The translations under genes were made by a program, and so were the position numbers. From Rhodobacteraceae bacterium S2214 (GTDB taxonomy: Bacteria; Pseudomonadota; Alphaproteobacteria; Rhodobacterales; Rhodobacteraceae), in NCBI GenBank assembly GCA_025141675.1, contig CP081161.1, forward strand, positions 3,139,501-3,203,500: 64,000 nucleotides of DNA. Reading direction: 5' to 3'. Every line of letters begins with the position of its first letter. Positions within the stretch are counted from its first letter, which is position 1. The notes beneath the pieces were generated by a model. It had not been told where the DNA came from. It made no database searches and saw only the letters and a program-made list of their open reading frames with translations. This document shows, piece after piece, positions 33,514 through 42,506 of the stretch.

Positions 33514-34204
33514 CGGGGAAACGGGTGGCGAGATCAGTGATCAACGCAATGTCGGTGGCATCAAGCGGACCAGCCGCCCATGGCCGGAAACGCATCCGAA
33601 ACACGGACAACAGTAAGTCCGGATCATCACAGCGATAGCCAAATCGCGCGGCCATCTCTGCAAAGTTGGCATCAGAAGCGCCTGTTTCTGTAGGCCAAAC
33701 ACCTAATCCTTCGCACCACAAGCGTCCCCAGTCGAACCGCACGCCCGGATCAATCTTGCGTCCTGGCGCCATATCAGAATGCCCAATGATCCGTTCAGGT
33801 TTGATCGACCAGCGCTGTGTGATTCCATGAAGCAGCAGGATCAGCGCATCCATCTGTCGTATCGCAAACGGGGAAAACCCGTCATTCGCGATTTCAATCC
33901 CGATCGACCGGCTGTTCACATCAACAACATCACCCCACGCGCCCGCACCAGCGTGCCAAGCACGCTGATCTTCGGCAACCATCGACCGAACGGTGCCATC
34001 CTCATCAATCAAATAATGGGCGGACACTTCGTTGTCGGGATTACACAACGTCCGGCACGCCGCATCTGCAGACGCCATAGCTGTGTAATGCAAAACAACC
34101 ATATCCGGCACACACGCCTCTCTGCGCGGGCCAAAATTCGGCGATGGGTGTGTAAGGGTCAGTTGCCGGCCGCTGCGCGGAATGGCGCAGGATCCCAGCC
34201 ACAA
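33488..34204 (-). CDS. N-acetylmuramoyl-L-alanine amidase, Amidase_2
   Basis: Cleaves the amide bond between N-acetylmuramic acid and L-alanine in peptidoglycan; related to AmiD and AmpD. Zinc-ligand histidines appear in M-V-V-L-H-Y-T-A, A-W-H-A-G-A-G-A-W and G-H-S-D-M-A-P-G-R-K-x-D-P-G, with a catalytic Glu in I-G-I-E-I. Cytoplasmic recycling or periplasmic action is undecided as no signal peptide is seen. The start is uncertain: only TTG at 34204 (238 residues) or a CTG at 34162 lies in frame, the former overlapping the upstream gene by 46 bases. rnpB begins 10 bases downstream. Confidence 0.85.
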   Translation of the reverse strand: MWLGSCAIPRSGRQLTLTHPSPNFGPRREACVPDMVVLHYTAMASADAACRTLCNPDNEVSAHYLIDEDGTVRSMVAEDQRAWHAGAGAWGDVVDVNSRSIGIEIANDGFSPFAIRQMDALILLLHGITQRWSIKPERIIGHSDMAPGRKIDPGVRFDWGRLWCEGLGVWPTETGASDANFAEMAARFGYRCDDPDLLLSVFRMRFRPWAAGPLDATDIALITDLATRFPVDAGPATA

Positions 34205-34932
34205 GCAAAACCGTCACCATCCGGATCAATCCCACGCGGATCGCGTTCAGGGCCGCCACGAATCAAGAAATCGCGCTGTGCGGCATCTGGACTGCCGTAA
34301 GTCGCGCAGTTGCTTGAAAAACGCGATTCGCCAGACAGGATCGAACGGGAATACCATTCCTGCCCCTTCTGGTTCGGCGCGTTGATTGCATAAGACACAA
34401 TATTCGGACCAGAATCAGCACGTGTTTCAGGCAACGGAACAGGTTCAACCACGATCAACGCTTCGGCCTGCTGGGCACGACGCTGCGCATCACTTTCGAT
34501 CGTTTCTCGGCTCGACACAGCGTCAAAGCTGTTTTCGTCCGAAATCTCTGGGTTATTTGCCAGACGACGTTCGCGTTCTTCTGCTGTTTCACCGATTGGT
34601 GCCGCAGAGGTCGCGTTGAGCGGCGCAGTCGTCACAGCCGCGCTTGTTCCGATTCCCGCAGCAGCCAAATCCGATGTCGGGATCGCTTGGTCTGACGTGG
34701 TAGCGCCTGCCGCGCTTGGTGTTTCATTCGAAATCACAGGCTGACGCGTTGCGGAAAGCGGGGCACCGATGGTTTGGCCCTGCAATTGCGCTTCGCGTCG
34801 TGCGCGATCCAGTTCGAAATCAGCGTAATCGCCAAAACCGACACCACGCCCGCTGTCAGGAACAGCGGGTGGCGTTACTTCACATGCGGCCAAGGCCAAA
34901 ACAGCCACAAGGCTGAAACTACCAATTTTCAC
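34159..34932 (-). CDS. lipoprotein with excalibur calcium-binding domain
   Basis: A 257-residue lipoprotein from the GTG at 34932; signal peptide V(M)-K-I-G-S-F-S-L-V-A-V-L-A-L-A-A-C with lipid-modified Cys17. An Ala/Thr/Pro-rich middle is followed by a C-terminal part with R-G-G-P-E-R-D-P-R-G-I-D-P-D-G-D-G-F-A-C-G, the excalibur motif (D-x-D-G-D-G-x-x-C, EF-hand-like calcium site). The role is unknown, probably cell-surface. An in-frame start at 35028 is rejected because it buries the signal peptide. It overlaps the amidase start. Confidence 0.8.
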   Translation of the reverse strand: MKIGSFSLVAVLALAACEVTPPAVPDSGRGVGFGDYADFELDRARREAQLQGQTIGAPLSATRQPVISNETPSAAGATTSDQAIPTSDLAAAGIGTSAAVTTAPLNATSAAPIGETAEERERRLANNPEISDENSFDAVSSRETIESDAQRRAQQAEALIVVEPVPLPETRADSGPNIVSYAINAPNQKGQEWYSRSILSGESRFSSNCATYGSPDAAQRDFLIRGGPERDPRGIDPDGDGFACGWDPAPFRAAAGN

Positions 34933-34969
34933 GAGGTCACACCCCAATCGTTTGAAATCAGCGGTGGGT

Positions 34970-36448
34970 TTACCACCACTTCGCCGGTTTGGCCACAAAT
35001 CCTGCGGCCTGTTCAAGCGCATAGGCAACGTTCAGCAGATCGCCCTCTTCCCAAGGACGACCAATCAACTGAAGACCGAGCGGAAGACCGTTTTTATCAA
35101 GGCCCGCAGGCACTGCGATCCCTGGCAGACCAGCCAAGTTCACTGTGACCGTAAAGACATCGTTCAGGTACATCTGGATTGGATCGGCATCCTTCATAGC
35201 GCCCAGCGCAAAAGCAGACGACGGCGTCGCTGGCGTCAGGATCGCATCAACACCGCTTGCATAGACTTTATCAAAGTCCTGCTTGATCAGCGCACGCACC
35301 TTACGGGCACGGTTGTAATAAGCGTCGTAGAAACCGGCGGACAGCACGTATGTCCCGACCATCACGCGGCGCTGCACCTCTGCGCCGAAGCCTTCCGCGC
35401 GGGTTTTTTCGTACATTTCGGTGATGCCGTCGCCCGCTTCGAGCTTTGCACGATGACCGAACCGCACACCGTCATAACGGGCAAGGTTGGATGACGCTTC
35501 TGCTGGCGCAATCACATAATATGCAGGCAACGCATATTTCGTGTGCGGCAAGGAAATGTCACGGATTTCGGCACCTGCGTCTTTCAGCATTGCGGTGCCG
35601 TCTTTCCACAGCTTTTCGATTTCTTCGGGCATGCCGTCCATGTGATATTCTTTTGGAATACCAATGACTTTACCTTTGATATCGCCTGTTAGGGCGGCTT
35701 CAAAGTTGGGCACTGCGATGTCGGCGGACGTCGAATCCTTCGGGTCATGACCACACATCGCTTCCAGCATAATCGCGCTGTCGCGGACGTCTTTGGTCAT
35801 CGGACCAGCCTGATCAAGCGACGACGCAAAAGCGACAACGCCCCAACGTGATACGCGGCCATAGGTTGGCTTAATGCCGGTTGTGCCGGTAAACGCGGCT
35901 GGCTGGCGGATAGAGCCGCCTGTATCGGTGCCTGTCGCACCAAGGCACAAATCAGCGGCAACGGCAGACGCGGAGCCACCAGAAGACCCACCCGGTGTCA
36001 GTTCAGCGTCAACTTTCCATGGGTTCACGGCATTGCCGTAAACAGAGGTCTCGTTTGACGACCCCATCGCAAATTCGTCCATGTTCAGCTTACCAAGCAT
36101 AACGGAACCTGCATCAAACAACTGCGTAGTCACAGTCGATTCATATTCCGGCTTGAAGCCTTCCAAGATGCCAGACGCCGCTTGGGACGCGACACCTTTG
36201 GTGCAGAACAAATCTTTGATGCCCAACGGGATACCGCACATGTCAGGGGCATCGCCCGCTTTGATGCGCACGTCCGCAGCTTTGGCCTGATCCATCGCGA
36301 TATCAGGGGTGTGATGCACAAATGCGTTCAGCGCACCGGCCCCTTCGATGGATTTCAGATAGCTTTCGGTCAATTCCGCAGAAGACACGTCGCCCTTGCG
36401 CATTGCATCGCGGGCACCAGCAATTGTCAGTTTGGACAGATCAGTCAT
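34970..36448 (-). CDS. gatA: Asp-tRNA(Asn)/Glu-tRNA(Gln) amidotransferase subunit A
   Basis: The amidase subunit of GatCAB, releasing ammonia from glutamine so that Glu-tRNA(Gln) and Asp-tRNA(Asn) become amidated. The 492-residue protein shows the amidase signature [14 protein letters not shown] with the catalytic Ser-cisSer-Lys triad (K in I-K-D-L-F; serine in G-G-S-S-G-G) and [11 protein letters not shown]. Its start overlaps the gatC stop by one base (TAATG). gatB is not in this window. Confidence 0.97.
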   Translation of the reverse strand: MTDLSKLTIAGARDAMRKGDVSSAELTESYLKSIEGAGALNAFVHHTPDIAMDQAKAADVRIKAGDAPDMCGIPLGIKDLFCTKGVASQAASGILEGFKPEYESTVTTQLFDAGSVMLGKLNMDEFAMGSSNETSVYGNAVNPWKVDAELTPGGSSGGSASAVAADLCLGATGTDTGGSIRQPAAFTGTTGIKPTYGRVSRWGVVAFASSLDQAGPMTKDVRDSAIMLEAMCGHDPKDSTSADIAVPNFEAALTGDIKGKVIGIPKEYHMDGMPEEIEKLWKDGTAMLKDAGAEIRDISLPHTKYALPAYYVIAPAEASSNLARYDGVRFGHRAKLEAGDGITEMYEKTRAEGFGAEVQRRVMVGTYVLSAGFYDAYYNRARKVRALIKQDFDKVYASGVDAILTPATPSSAFALGAMKDADPIQMYLNDVFTVTVNLAGLPGIAVPAGLDKNGLPLGLQLIGRPWEEGDLLNVAYALEQAAGFVAKPAKWW

Positions 36449-36735
36449 TATTCAACCACCTTCGGCACAGCAAAGAACCCTTCACGGGCATCAGGGGCGT
36501 TGGCCAGCACTTTTTCCTGCTGGTCGCCGTCAGTCACAACATCTTCGCGGCGCTTCAAACGCTGCGGTGTGACAGAGGTCATCGGTTCAACACCGTCCAC
36601 ATCAACTTCATTGAGCTGCTCAATGAACCCGAGAATCGCGCTAAATTCTGACGCCAGCGCAGGCAATGCGTCGTCCTCTACCTGAATGCGGGCAAGTTTT
36701 GCCACGCGGCGGGCGGTTTCTGTGTCAATGGACAT
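36448..36735 (-). CDS. gatC: Asp-tRNA(Asn)/Glu-tRNA(Gln) amidotransferase subunit C
   Basis: A 95-residue subunit that wraps GatA and GatB. It begins [17 protein letters not shown] and holds [15 protein letters not shown] and the terminal F-F-A-V-P-K-V-V-E. The ATG at 36735 is the family start; an in-frame extension to 37047 overlaps tadA and is a shadow. It is coupled to gatA. Confidence 0.95.
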   Translation of the reverse strand: MSIDTETARRVAKLARIQVEDDALPALASEFSAILGFIEQLNEVDVDGVEPMTSVTPQRLKRREDVVTDGDQQEKVLANAPDAREGFFAVPKVVE

Positions 36736-36823
36736 GGGGCCGTGTCTCCGTCTGATATCGAAGTCGCGTTTACCGTCCCGTGGGGTGGCCTGCAAGGACA
36801 TGCGGCGGTTGGCGTGCGAAAAC

Positions 36824-37273
36824 CTAGCGCCTGCGAGATGCAAAAAAGGATTTGAGCAATCCCTCGGACGCGAGCGCATCAATTCCGTCATAGACTTCGG
36901 GGGCATGATGGCACTGGGCATGGGCAAAGACACGCGGACCTTGAGCGACACCACCGGATTTGGGGTCGGCCGCCCCATAGTAAAGCCGCGCGATCCGCGC
37001 ATTGCTGATGGCGGCGGCACACATCGGACAAGGCTCCAAGGTGACATACAGGTCGCATCCTGTCAGGCGTTCCTGCCCTAGTTCGGTACAGGCCGCACGA
37101 ATAGCTAAGACTTCGGCGTGCGCCGTCGGATCGTTCAGTTCACGGGTCCGGTTGCCGGCTTTTGCAAGCACGGCGCCTTGCCGCACGATCACGGCCCCGA
37201 CCGGTACTTCGCCACGGGCAGCCGCATCTCTGGCTTCGGTCAGCGCAATATCCATGTAACTTCGAAACTTCAT
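36824..37273 (-). CDS. tadA: tRNA-specific adenosine deaminase
   Basis: Deaminates A34 to inosine in tRNA(Arg)(ACG). The 149-residue cytidine-deaminase-fold protein has the H-A-E motif (N-D-P-T-A-H-A-E-V) with catalytic Glu and the zinc-binding [10 protein letters not shown]. The length is typical. It lies 88 bases upstream of gatC on the same strand and diverges from the RluB-type gene. Confidence 0.92.
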   Translation of the reverse strand: MKFRSYMDIALTEARDAAARGEVPVGAVIVRQGAVLAKAGNRTRELNDPTAHAEVLAIRAACTELGQERLTGCDLYVTLEPCPMCAAAISNARIARLYYGAADPKSGGVAQGPRVFAHAQCHHAPEVYDGIDALASEGLLKSFFASRRR

Positions 37274-37323
37274 GCAGTGTTGTCACGCAAATGTAGTGTC
37301 TGGCGCAAGTGTCGGATGCCTCC

Positions 37324-37354
37324 GGCGGGGATATTTAAGGCCAAAAGAAAGGCG
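37324..37354 (-). repeat. dispersed intergenic element, copy 2
   Basis: On the minus strand this reads CCTTTCTTTTGGCCTTAAAT followed by ATCCCCGCCGG, sharing about 22 of 25 positions with the element after rimM at 1539. It sits in the divergent region between tadA and the pseudouridine synthase, so here it is not placed as a simple transcription terminator of a visible gene. Confidence 0.6.
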
Positions 37355-37395
37355 GGCCATTGCCTCGACCGCCTGTGGTGCGTAAGGCTGCACAC

Positions 37396-38208
37396 ATGTC
37401 AGATGATATCCCAAAGGGCGACCGGATCGCCAAAGTTTTGTCCCGTGCCGGGATTGCGTCCCGCCGCGAAGCCGAACGTATGATCGCTGAAGGGCGCGTC
37501 ACCGTGAACGGTAAGGTCATTGATAGCCCTGCCCTGAATATCATCGGTGGTGCGCGGATCACTGTTGATGGCAAACCTGTGGGCGAACCCGATCCGCCGC
37601 GTATTTGGCTGTATCACAAGCCCGCAGGCCTCGTGACGACCGAACGCGATGAACGCGACAGGCCCACCGTTTTTGCAAACTTGCCTGAAGATATGCCCCG
37701 CGTGATGTCCGTTGGACGGTTAGATATCAATTCCGAAGGCCTGCTTTTGTTGACCAATGATGGTGAATTGAAGCGCAAACTGGAATTGCCCAGCACAGGA
37801 TGGCTACGCCGGTATCGCGTTCGGATCAAAGGGTCCGCATCAGAGGCCAGCCTTGATCGCCTGCGTGAAGGTATCAGTGTCGAAGGCGTCAATTACCAGC
37901 CAATGACCGTCACCTTTGACCGTCAACAAGGTGCCAACGCATGGCTGACCATCAGCATCCGCGAAGGCAAGAACCGCGAAATCCGCCGCGCAATGGAAGC
38001 CATCGGCGCGACCGTGAACCGTTTGATCCGCGTCAGCTATGGCCCGTTCCAATTAGGCGCACTGGCGCAAGGCGAAGTGGAAGAAGTGAAGCAGCGCGTT
38101 GTCCGCGATCAATTGGGCCTGTCCGGCAAACCAACCCCGACACGCACGCGCAAACCAGTCAATCGTCCCGTAAAAGGCCGCCCTACGGGGAAAAACACAA
38201 GACGTTGA
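37396..38208 (+). CDS. RluB/RsuA-family pseudouridine synthase
   Basis: Isomerises a uridine of rRNA (RluB makes Psi2605 in 23S rRNA). The 270-residue protein has an N-terminal S4 domain (R-I-A-K-V-L-S-R-A-G-I-A-S-R-R-E-A-E-R-M-I) and the catalytic G-R-L-D-I-N-S-E-G-L-L-L-L-T-N-D, with Asp in G-R-L-D. The basic tail (residues 235-270, rich in K, R, T, P) resembles other alphaproteobacterial members. ATG 37396 is chosen over an upstream TTG at 37360. The target position is inferred from family only. Confidence 0.9.
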   Translation: MSDDIPKGDRIAKVLSRAGIASRREAERMIAEGRVTVNGKVIDSPALNIIGGARITVDGKPVGEPDPPRIWLYHKPAGLVTTERDERDRPTVFANLPEDMPRVMSVGRLDINSEGLLLLTNDGELKRKLELPSTGWLRRYRVRIKGSASEASLDRLREGISVEGVNYQPMTVTFDRQQGANAWLTISIREGKNREIRRAMEAIGATVNRLIRVSYGPFQLGALAQGEVEEVKQRVVRDQLGLSGKPTPTRTRKPVNRPVKGRPTGKNTRR

Positions 38209-38280
38209 ACCCTTGTGGCGGTTTACGGGTTATGCACAATATGCGTGACGCGCGCACTGCCAGAATAGGGAACGACACAC

Positions 38281-39102
38281 GTGGCTGATCTTTTAACACT
38301 CGAGAACGCAACCAACCTCATCATGCTTTGCTTTTTGCAGGCGGTTTTGGGGTTTGATAACCTTCTCTATATTTCGATTGAAAGCCAACGCGCGCCCGTC
38401 GCCCAGCAAAAGTCGGTGCGCTTTTGGGGAATTATCATCGCGGTGGCCCTGCGGGTTGTTCTGCTGTTTGTGATGATCAGCTTGATCGATGCGCTAGCCG
38501 CACCGTTTTACACATTCGCATGGGAAGGCGTTCTGGAAGGTGCCGTGAACTTTGCCACATGCGTGTTCGTCTTTGGCGGCGTGTTCATTATGTACACGGC
38601 GATTAAGGAAATCCGGCACATGCTGTCGGTCGAACACCTTGGCCACGATGTTGAAGGCAAATCCGGAAAATCCGCCGTTCAGGTCGTACTGCTGATTGTT
38701 ATGATGAACCTGATCTTCTCGTTCGACTCGGTTCTGTCTGCCCTTGCGATTACGGACGTGTTCCCAATCTTGGCAACGGCAATCCTGCTGTCCGGCCTCG
38801 CAATGCTGCTGCTCGCTGACGGCGTGACAAAGTTTCTTGAAAAAAACCGCATGTACGAGGTGCTTGGCCTCTTTATCCTGCTGATCGTTGGTGTTGTGCT
38901 TCTTGGTGAAGCAGGTGTTGCCGCGTCCCACGCGATGCATGACGATTCGATGGGGATCAAGGTCTTTGGCCAAGACATTATTCCAATGTCGAAATCCACA
39001 TTCTACTTCTCTGTTGTCGTATTGTTTGCTGTTGAAATCCTGCAATCCGGCTACGCGCGCAAGCTGAACGCAGAACGGGCAGCAAACCAGAAACATTCGT
39101 AA
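38281..39102 (+). CDS. TerC-family integral membrane protein
   Basis: A 273-residue protein with about seven to eight membrane helices. The family motifs F-D-N-L-L-Y-I-S near residue 26 and L-I-F-S-F-D-S-V-L-S-A-L-A-I near 141 supply the acidic in-membrane residues (D27, D147) thought to handle a metal cation. TerC proteins are linked to tellurite resistance, metal export (manganese in some homologues) and membrane stress. GTG start at 38281 after GGGAACGACACAC. It heads a same-strand group that includes XpaC- and TelA-family genes. Confidence 0.9.
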   Translation: MADLLTLENATNLIMLCFLQAVLGFDNLLYISIESQRAPVAQQKSVRFWGIIIAVALRVVLLFVMISLIDALAAPFYTFAWEGVLEGAVNFATCVFVFGGVFIMYTAIKEIRHMLSVEHLGHDVEGKSGKSAVQVVLLIVMMNLIFSFDSVLSALAITDVFPILATAILLSGLAMLLLADGVTKFLEKNRMYEVLGLFILLIVGVVLLGEAGVAASHAMHDDSMGIKVFGQDIIPMSKSTFYFSVVVLFAVEILQSGYARKLNAERAANQKHS

Positions 39103-39157
39103 TTTCCGAAACGGTGCTTATCTGTTGACCAACCCGAGGTAACCAACGCTGTGAACC

Positions 39158-39364
39158 ATGATCAAACTATTGCTGCTCTTTTTATTGCTACTCCCCGCAA
39201 TCATGGGTGGCTTGGTCATATGGGCGTTACTCAGGTGGTTCAACGGGGCACCACCGCAAAAAAGCATTGGGGAAACCTTGCCTGAGACGATCCGGACAAT
39301 CGCATTCATCGTGCTTGTGATCCTGCTGTTTGGCGTGACCAGCGGCTTTTTGGGGGCAGCGTAA
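39158..39364 (+). CDS. small two-helix membrane protein, unknown function
   Basis: A 68-residue protein with two hydrophobic spans: residues 3-24 (KLLLLFLLLLPAIMGGLVIW) and about 46-64 (TIAFIVLVILLFGVTSGFL), joined by a loop with P-P-Q-K-S-I-G-E-T-L-P-E. No family was recognised. It overlaps the next gene by one base (TAATG), so it is part of the XpaC/TelA operon. Confidence 0.6.
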   Translation: MIKLLLLFLLLLPAIMGGLVIWALLRWFNGAPPQKSIGETLPETIRTIAFIVLVILLFGVTSGFLGAA

Positions 39365-40236
39365 TGGCGAAGAAATTTGGCGGAAAATATAGCCCGAACG
39401 GGACGTCTTCTGGTGCGGATATCCGTGAAACACCGCCCGACCGGCCAATCGAAGACAACACGAAAGGCACGACTTTGTTATTCGTGCCCGCAATTATTCT
39501 TGTCTTCACTTCAATCAATGATGGCCCTGCGATGCTCGCAATCGCACTGCTGGGCGCAGCATTGTTGACCTTTGCGGCATGGTTCACGCGCGAGGGACTG
39601 CAGGCACAAGCCGAATACGATGCCCGCCGTGTTGCACGCAAACCCGCGATCCCGCGCAAGATGATCGCGTCATTGGCAACCGGTTTGGGTATTACTTTGG
39701 CCGCATACACTGGCGATACTGGGCTGATCGGGTCCGTGATCTACGGCATTGTCGGGGCAGTCCTGCATACCGTGGCCTTTGGCGTTGACCCGTTGAAAGA
39801 CAAGCGGATGGAAGGCGTGGATACCTTCCAACAAGACCGCGTTGCCCGCGTCGTGGATCAAGCCGATGCAAGCCTGGCCGCGATGAAAGATCACATCGCC
39901 CGTCTCGAAGACCGTGATTTGACGGCACGCGTTGCGTCTTTCGATGCAACGGCCCGTAAGATGGCCCGCACGGTTGAAGAAGACCCGCGCGACCTGACAC
40001 GCGCCCGTAAGTATCTGGGCGTCTACCTTGAAGGCGCGCGCGACGCGACGGTCAAGTTTGTGGACCTGTATACGCGTAAACCTGATCCGTCTGTGCGGAC
40101 CGACTACATCGCTCTGCTCGACGACCTACAAGACAACTTTGCCGCACGGACTGACAAGATGATGGAAGACGACCGGACGGATATGGATATCGAAATCAAA
40201 GTGCTGCGCGACCGATTGCAGCGTGACGGCCTGTGA
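39364..40236 (+). CDS. XpaC-family (5-bromo-4-chloroindolyl phosphate hydrolysis) protein
   Basis: A 290-residue membrane protein. A basic N-terminal 35 residues, then paired hydrophobic spans at about 36-73 and 99-140 (S-L-A-T-G-L-G-I-T-L-A-A-Y..G-A-V-L-H-T-V-A-F-G), then a charged helical domain (L-A-A-M-K-D-H-I-A-R-L-E...A-R-K-Y-L-G-V-Y-L-E-G-A-R-D-A-T). This matches XpaC, whose name comes from a hydrolysis phenotype rather than a proven reaction. XpaC genes regularly adjoin TelA, as here, 27 bases apart. Confidence 0.8.
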   Translation: MAKKFGGKYSPNGTSSGADIRETPPDRPIEDNTKGTTLLFVPAIILVFTSINDGPAMLAIALLGAALLTFAAWFTREGLQAQAEYDARRVARKPAIPRKMIASLATGLGITLAAYTGDTGLIGSVIYGIVGAVLHTVAFGVDPLKDKRMEGVDTFQQDRVARVVDQADASLAAMKDHIARLEDRDLTARVASFDATARKMARTVEEDPRDLTRARKYLGVYLEGARDATVKFVDLYTRKPDPSVRTDYIALLDDLQDNFAARTDKMMEDDRTDMDIEIKVLRDRLQRDGL

Positions 40237-40263
40237 AACAGGTCGCTAACCTAGGGGGACAAT

Positions 40264-41454
40264 ATGTCTGAAACGATCCGCGAAAAAGCTGCCGCAACGC
40301 TGGCTGATGTTGAAAAAGTGACAGCTGTTGTGCTGGCTGAGCCGATGGGCGACCTTGTTCCGCTAGCGGCAGCTGATGCGCCAACGTCAGCTGAAATCAC
40401 CAAACGCATGAACGAAATCGACATCACCGAAACGCAGTCGATCATTTCTTTCGGGTCCGGCGCACAGGCCGAATTGCAAGAAATTTCACAATCCATGCTG
40501 CAAGGCGTGCGCAACAAAGACGTCGGGCCAGCGGGCGACAGCCTGCGCAACATCGTGTCCACAATCCGCGGTTTCTCGGTTTCTGAACTCGACGTGCGTC
40601 GTAAACGCAGCTGGTGGGAAAAACTGTTGGGTCGTGCTGCACCAATGGCGAAGTTTGTTGCGCGTTTTGAAGATGTTCAAGGCCAGATCGACGGTATTAC
40701 CGAAGACCTGTTGCGCCACGAGGGCGTATTGTTGCGCGACATCGAAAGCCTTGATGTGCTGTATGACAAGACCCTCGCATTCTACGACGAACTCGCCCTT
40801 TACATCGCGGCTGGCGAAGCGAAGCTCGAAGAACTGGATGCAACCGTGATCCCTGCCAAGGTTGCAGAAGTAGAAGCAGCCCCGGAAAACGACGCGGTAA
40901 TGATGGCGCAAGAATTGCGCGATATGCGTGCGGCCCGTGACGATCTGGAACGCCGTGTGCACGATCTGAAACTGACACGTCAGGTGACAATGCAATCCTT
41001 GCCGTCGATCCGCCTTGTGCAAGAAAATGACAAGTCGCTGGTCACGAAGATCAACTCGACTTTGGTCAACACAGTGCCACTTTGGGAAACCCAACTGGCT
41101 CAGGCCGTCACTATTCAACGTTCCGCCGAAGCGGCTGAAGCTGTGCGTAGCGCAAACGACCTGACGAACGAACTGCTGACGGCCAACGCTAAAAACCTGC
41201 GCGATGCGAACAAAGTTATCCGTACCGAAATGGAACGCGGCGTGTTCGACATCAACGCAGTGAAGCAAGCGAACGCCGATCTGATTGCGACGATCAATGA
41301 AAGCTTGGAAATCGCGGACGAAGGCAAGCGCAAGCGCGCCGAAGCAGAAGCCGACATGATCAAGATGGAGAAAGAGCTGAAAGACACGCTCGCCTCTGCA
41401 AAAGCACGCGGTGACAAAACCGGTGACACCATCGGCACAGCGACAGGTGCATAA
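40264..41454 (+). CDS. telA: TelA/KlaA-family toxic anion resistance protein
   Basis: A 396-residue, highly charged helical protein. The region L-R-N-I-V-S-T-I-R-G-F-S-V-S-E-L-D-V-R-R-K-R-S-W-W-E-K-L-L-G matches the TelA family; the remainder is coiled-coil-like (A-E-L-Q-E-I-S..., L-A-E-E-I...D-L-E-R-R-V). TelA was first linked to tellurite resistance on plasmids, but its biochemical role is unknown. No membrane segment; probably a cytoplasmic partner of the XpaC membrane protein. It abuts the next gene, whose GTG follows the stop directly. Confidence 0.87.
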   Translation: MSETIREKAAATLADVEKVTAVVLAEPMGDLVPLAAADAPTSAEITKRMNEIDITETQSIISFGSGAQAELQEISQSMLQGVRNKDVGPAGDSLRNIVSTIRGFSVSELDVRRKRSWWEKLLGRAAPMAKFVARFEDVQGQIDGITEDLLRHEGVLLRDIESLDVLYDKTLAFYDELALYIAAGEAKLEELDATVIPAKVAEVEAAPENDAVMMAQELRDMRAARDDLERRVHDLKLTRQVTMQSLPSIRLVQENDKSLVTKINSTLVNTVPLWETQLAQAVTIQRSAEAAEAVRSANDLTNELLTANAKNLRDANKVIRTEMERGVFDINAVKQANADLIATINESLEIADEGKRKRAEAEADMIKMEKELKDTLASAKARGDKTGDTIGTATGA

Positions 41455-42426
41455 GTGACAAACGCAAGCGGCATTATTCGCGCAGTGGGCCTTACGGGCC
41501 TGCTGACGCTTGCCGCTTGCGAAACCACACCACCCGTCACGCCTGTCCCCGACACGCCACCGGTCAGTCGTCCGGAACCAGTCGAAGAACTGGCCCCTCC
41601 CGTGATCACGGAACCAAGCGAGACCAGCAAAGCGCTGGCGACGTATTACCGGCGCCTTCAAAATGATCTGCTGACGCAAGGCTTATTGCGCGGCGATGGC
41701 GGCGGTCCCGATACCCCGTTCACCGACACCGTGCTAGCCCGCAATTTCGTGCGGATCGCTTTGTTTGACGAATACATCACCGACGGCGATGTATTGCGTC
41801 CGCAGGCCACCCTTTCACGTTTACGCCGCTGGGATATGCCCGTGCGCATGACGATGGAATTTGGGGCCTCGGTTACGCCGGAACAACAATCCCGCGACCG
41901 CACCACTGTGGCCGCCTATGCGCAGCGGCTATCGCGTGTATCTGGACTTTCGATCCTGCAAACGGACGCAGACCCCAATTTCCACGTTCTTGTGCTTGGC
42001 GAAGATGACCGCGCGACCTACCGCGACCGCCTGCGTGAAATCGTGCCGGGCATCGCCGAAAGCTCTTTGCGAGCGATCACCCAACTGCCGCGCGACCAGC
42101 TTTGCATCGTTGTCGCCTTTTCCGAAGGCGGCGGTGCCAGTTATTCCAAAGCCGTGGCGATCATACGGTCCGAACACCCCGATCTCTTGCGCACGTCCTG
42201 TTTCCACGAAGAGCTGGCACAGGGGCTTGGCCTTGCCAACGACAGCCCGCAGGCGCGCCCGTCCATTTTCAACGACGACGAAGAATTTGGGTTGCTGACG
42301 ACACACGACGAATTGCTGCTGAAAATGCTCTACGATCCGCGTTTCCGCACCGGTATGTCCGCCGCCGAAGCCGCCCCAATTGCGCGGATCATCGCGCGCG
42401 AATTACTCGATTCCGGTCCCACATAG
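41455..42426 (+). CDS. DUF2927 lipoprotein
   Basis: A 323-residue lipoprotein: signal M(V)TNASGIIRAVGLTGLLTLA, lipobox L-A-A-C with Cys22. A Pro-rich linker (about 25-50) precedes the DUF2927 domain, with F-V-R-I-A-L-F-D-E-Y and the characteristic C-F-H-E-E-L-A-Q-G-L-G-L-A-N-D-S-P near 249-265. The H251-E252-x-x-x-Q256-x-x-G motif resembles a zincin site with Gln for the second His, so a degenerate or altered peptidase is possible. It directly abuts telA. Confidence 0.85.
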   Translation: MTNASGIIRAVGLTGLLTLAACETTPPVTPVPDTPPVSRPEPVEELAPPVITEPSETSKALATYYRRLQNDLLTQGLLRGDGGGPDTPFTDTVLARNFVRIALFDEYITDGDVLRPQATLSRLRRWDMPVRMTMEFGASVTPEQQSRDRTTVAAYAQRLSRVSGLSILQTDADPNFHVLVLGEDDRATYRDRLREIVPGIAESSLRAITQLPRDQLCIVVAFSEGGGASYSKAVAIIRSEHPDLLRTSCFHEELAQGLGLANDSPQARPSIFNDDEEFGLLTTHDELLLKMLYDPRFRTGMSAAEAAPIARIIARELLDSGPT

Positions 42427-42506
42427 GGTCCGTTTTTCATGACCTTGCTATGCGGCGCACCGCTGCCTAGCATATCGTTAACATCAAATACGAAAGGGCC
42501 AAGCAC

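Noticed and set aside
40486..41679. 397-codon minus-strand frame opposite telA
   Set aside because: Antisense shadow; rich in Cys, Arg and Phe with no domain.
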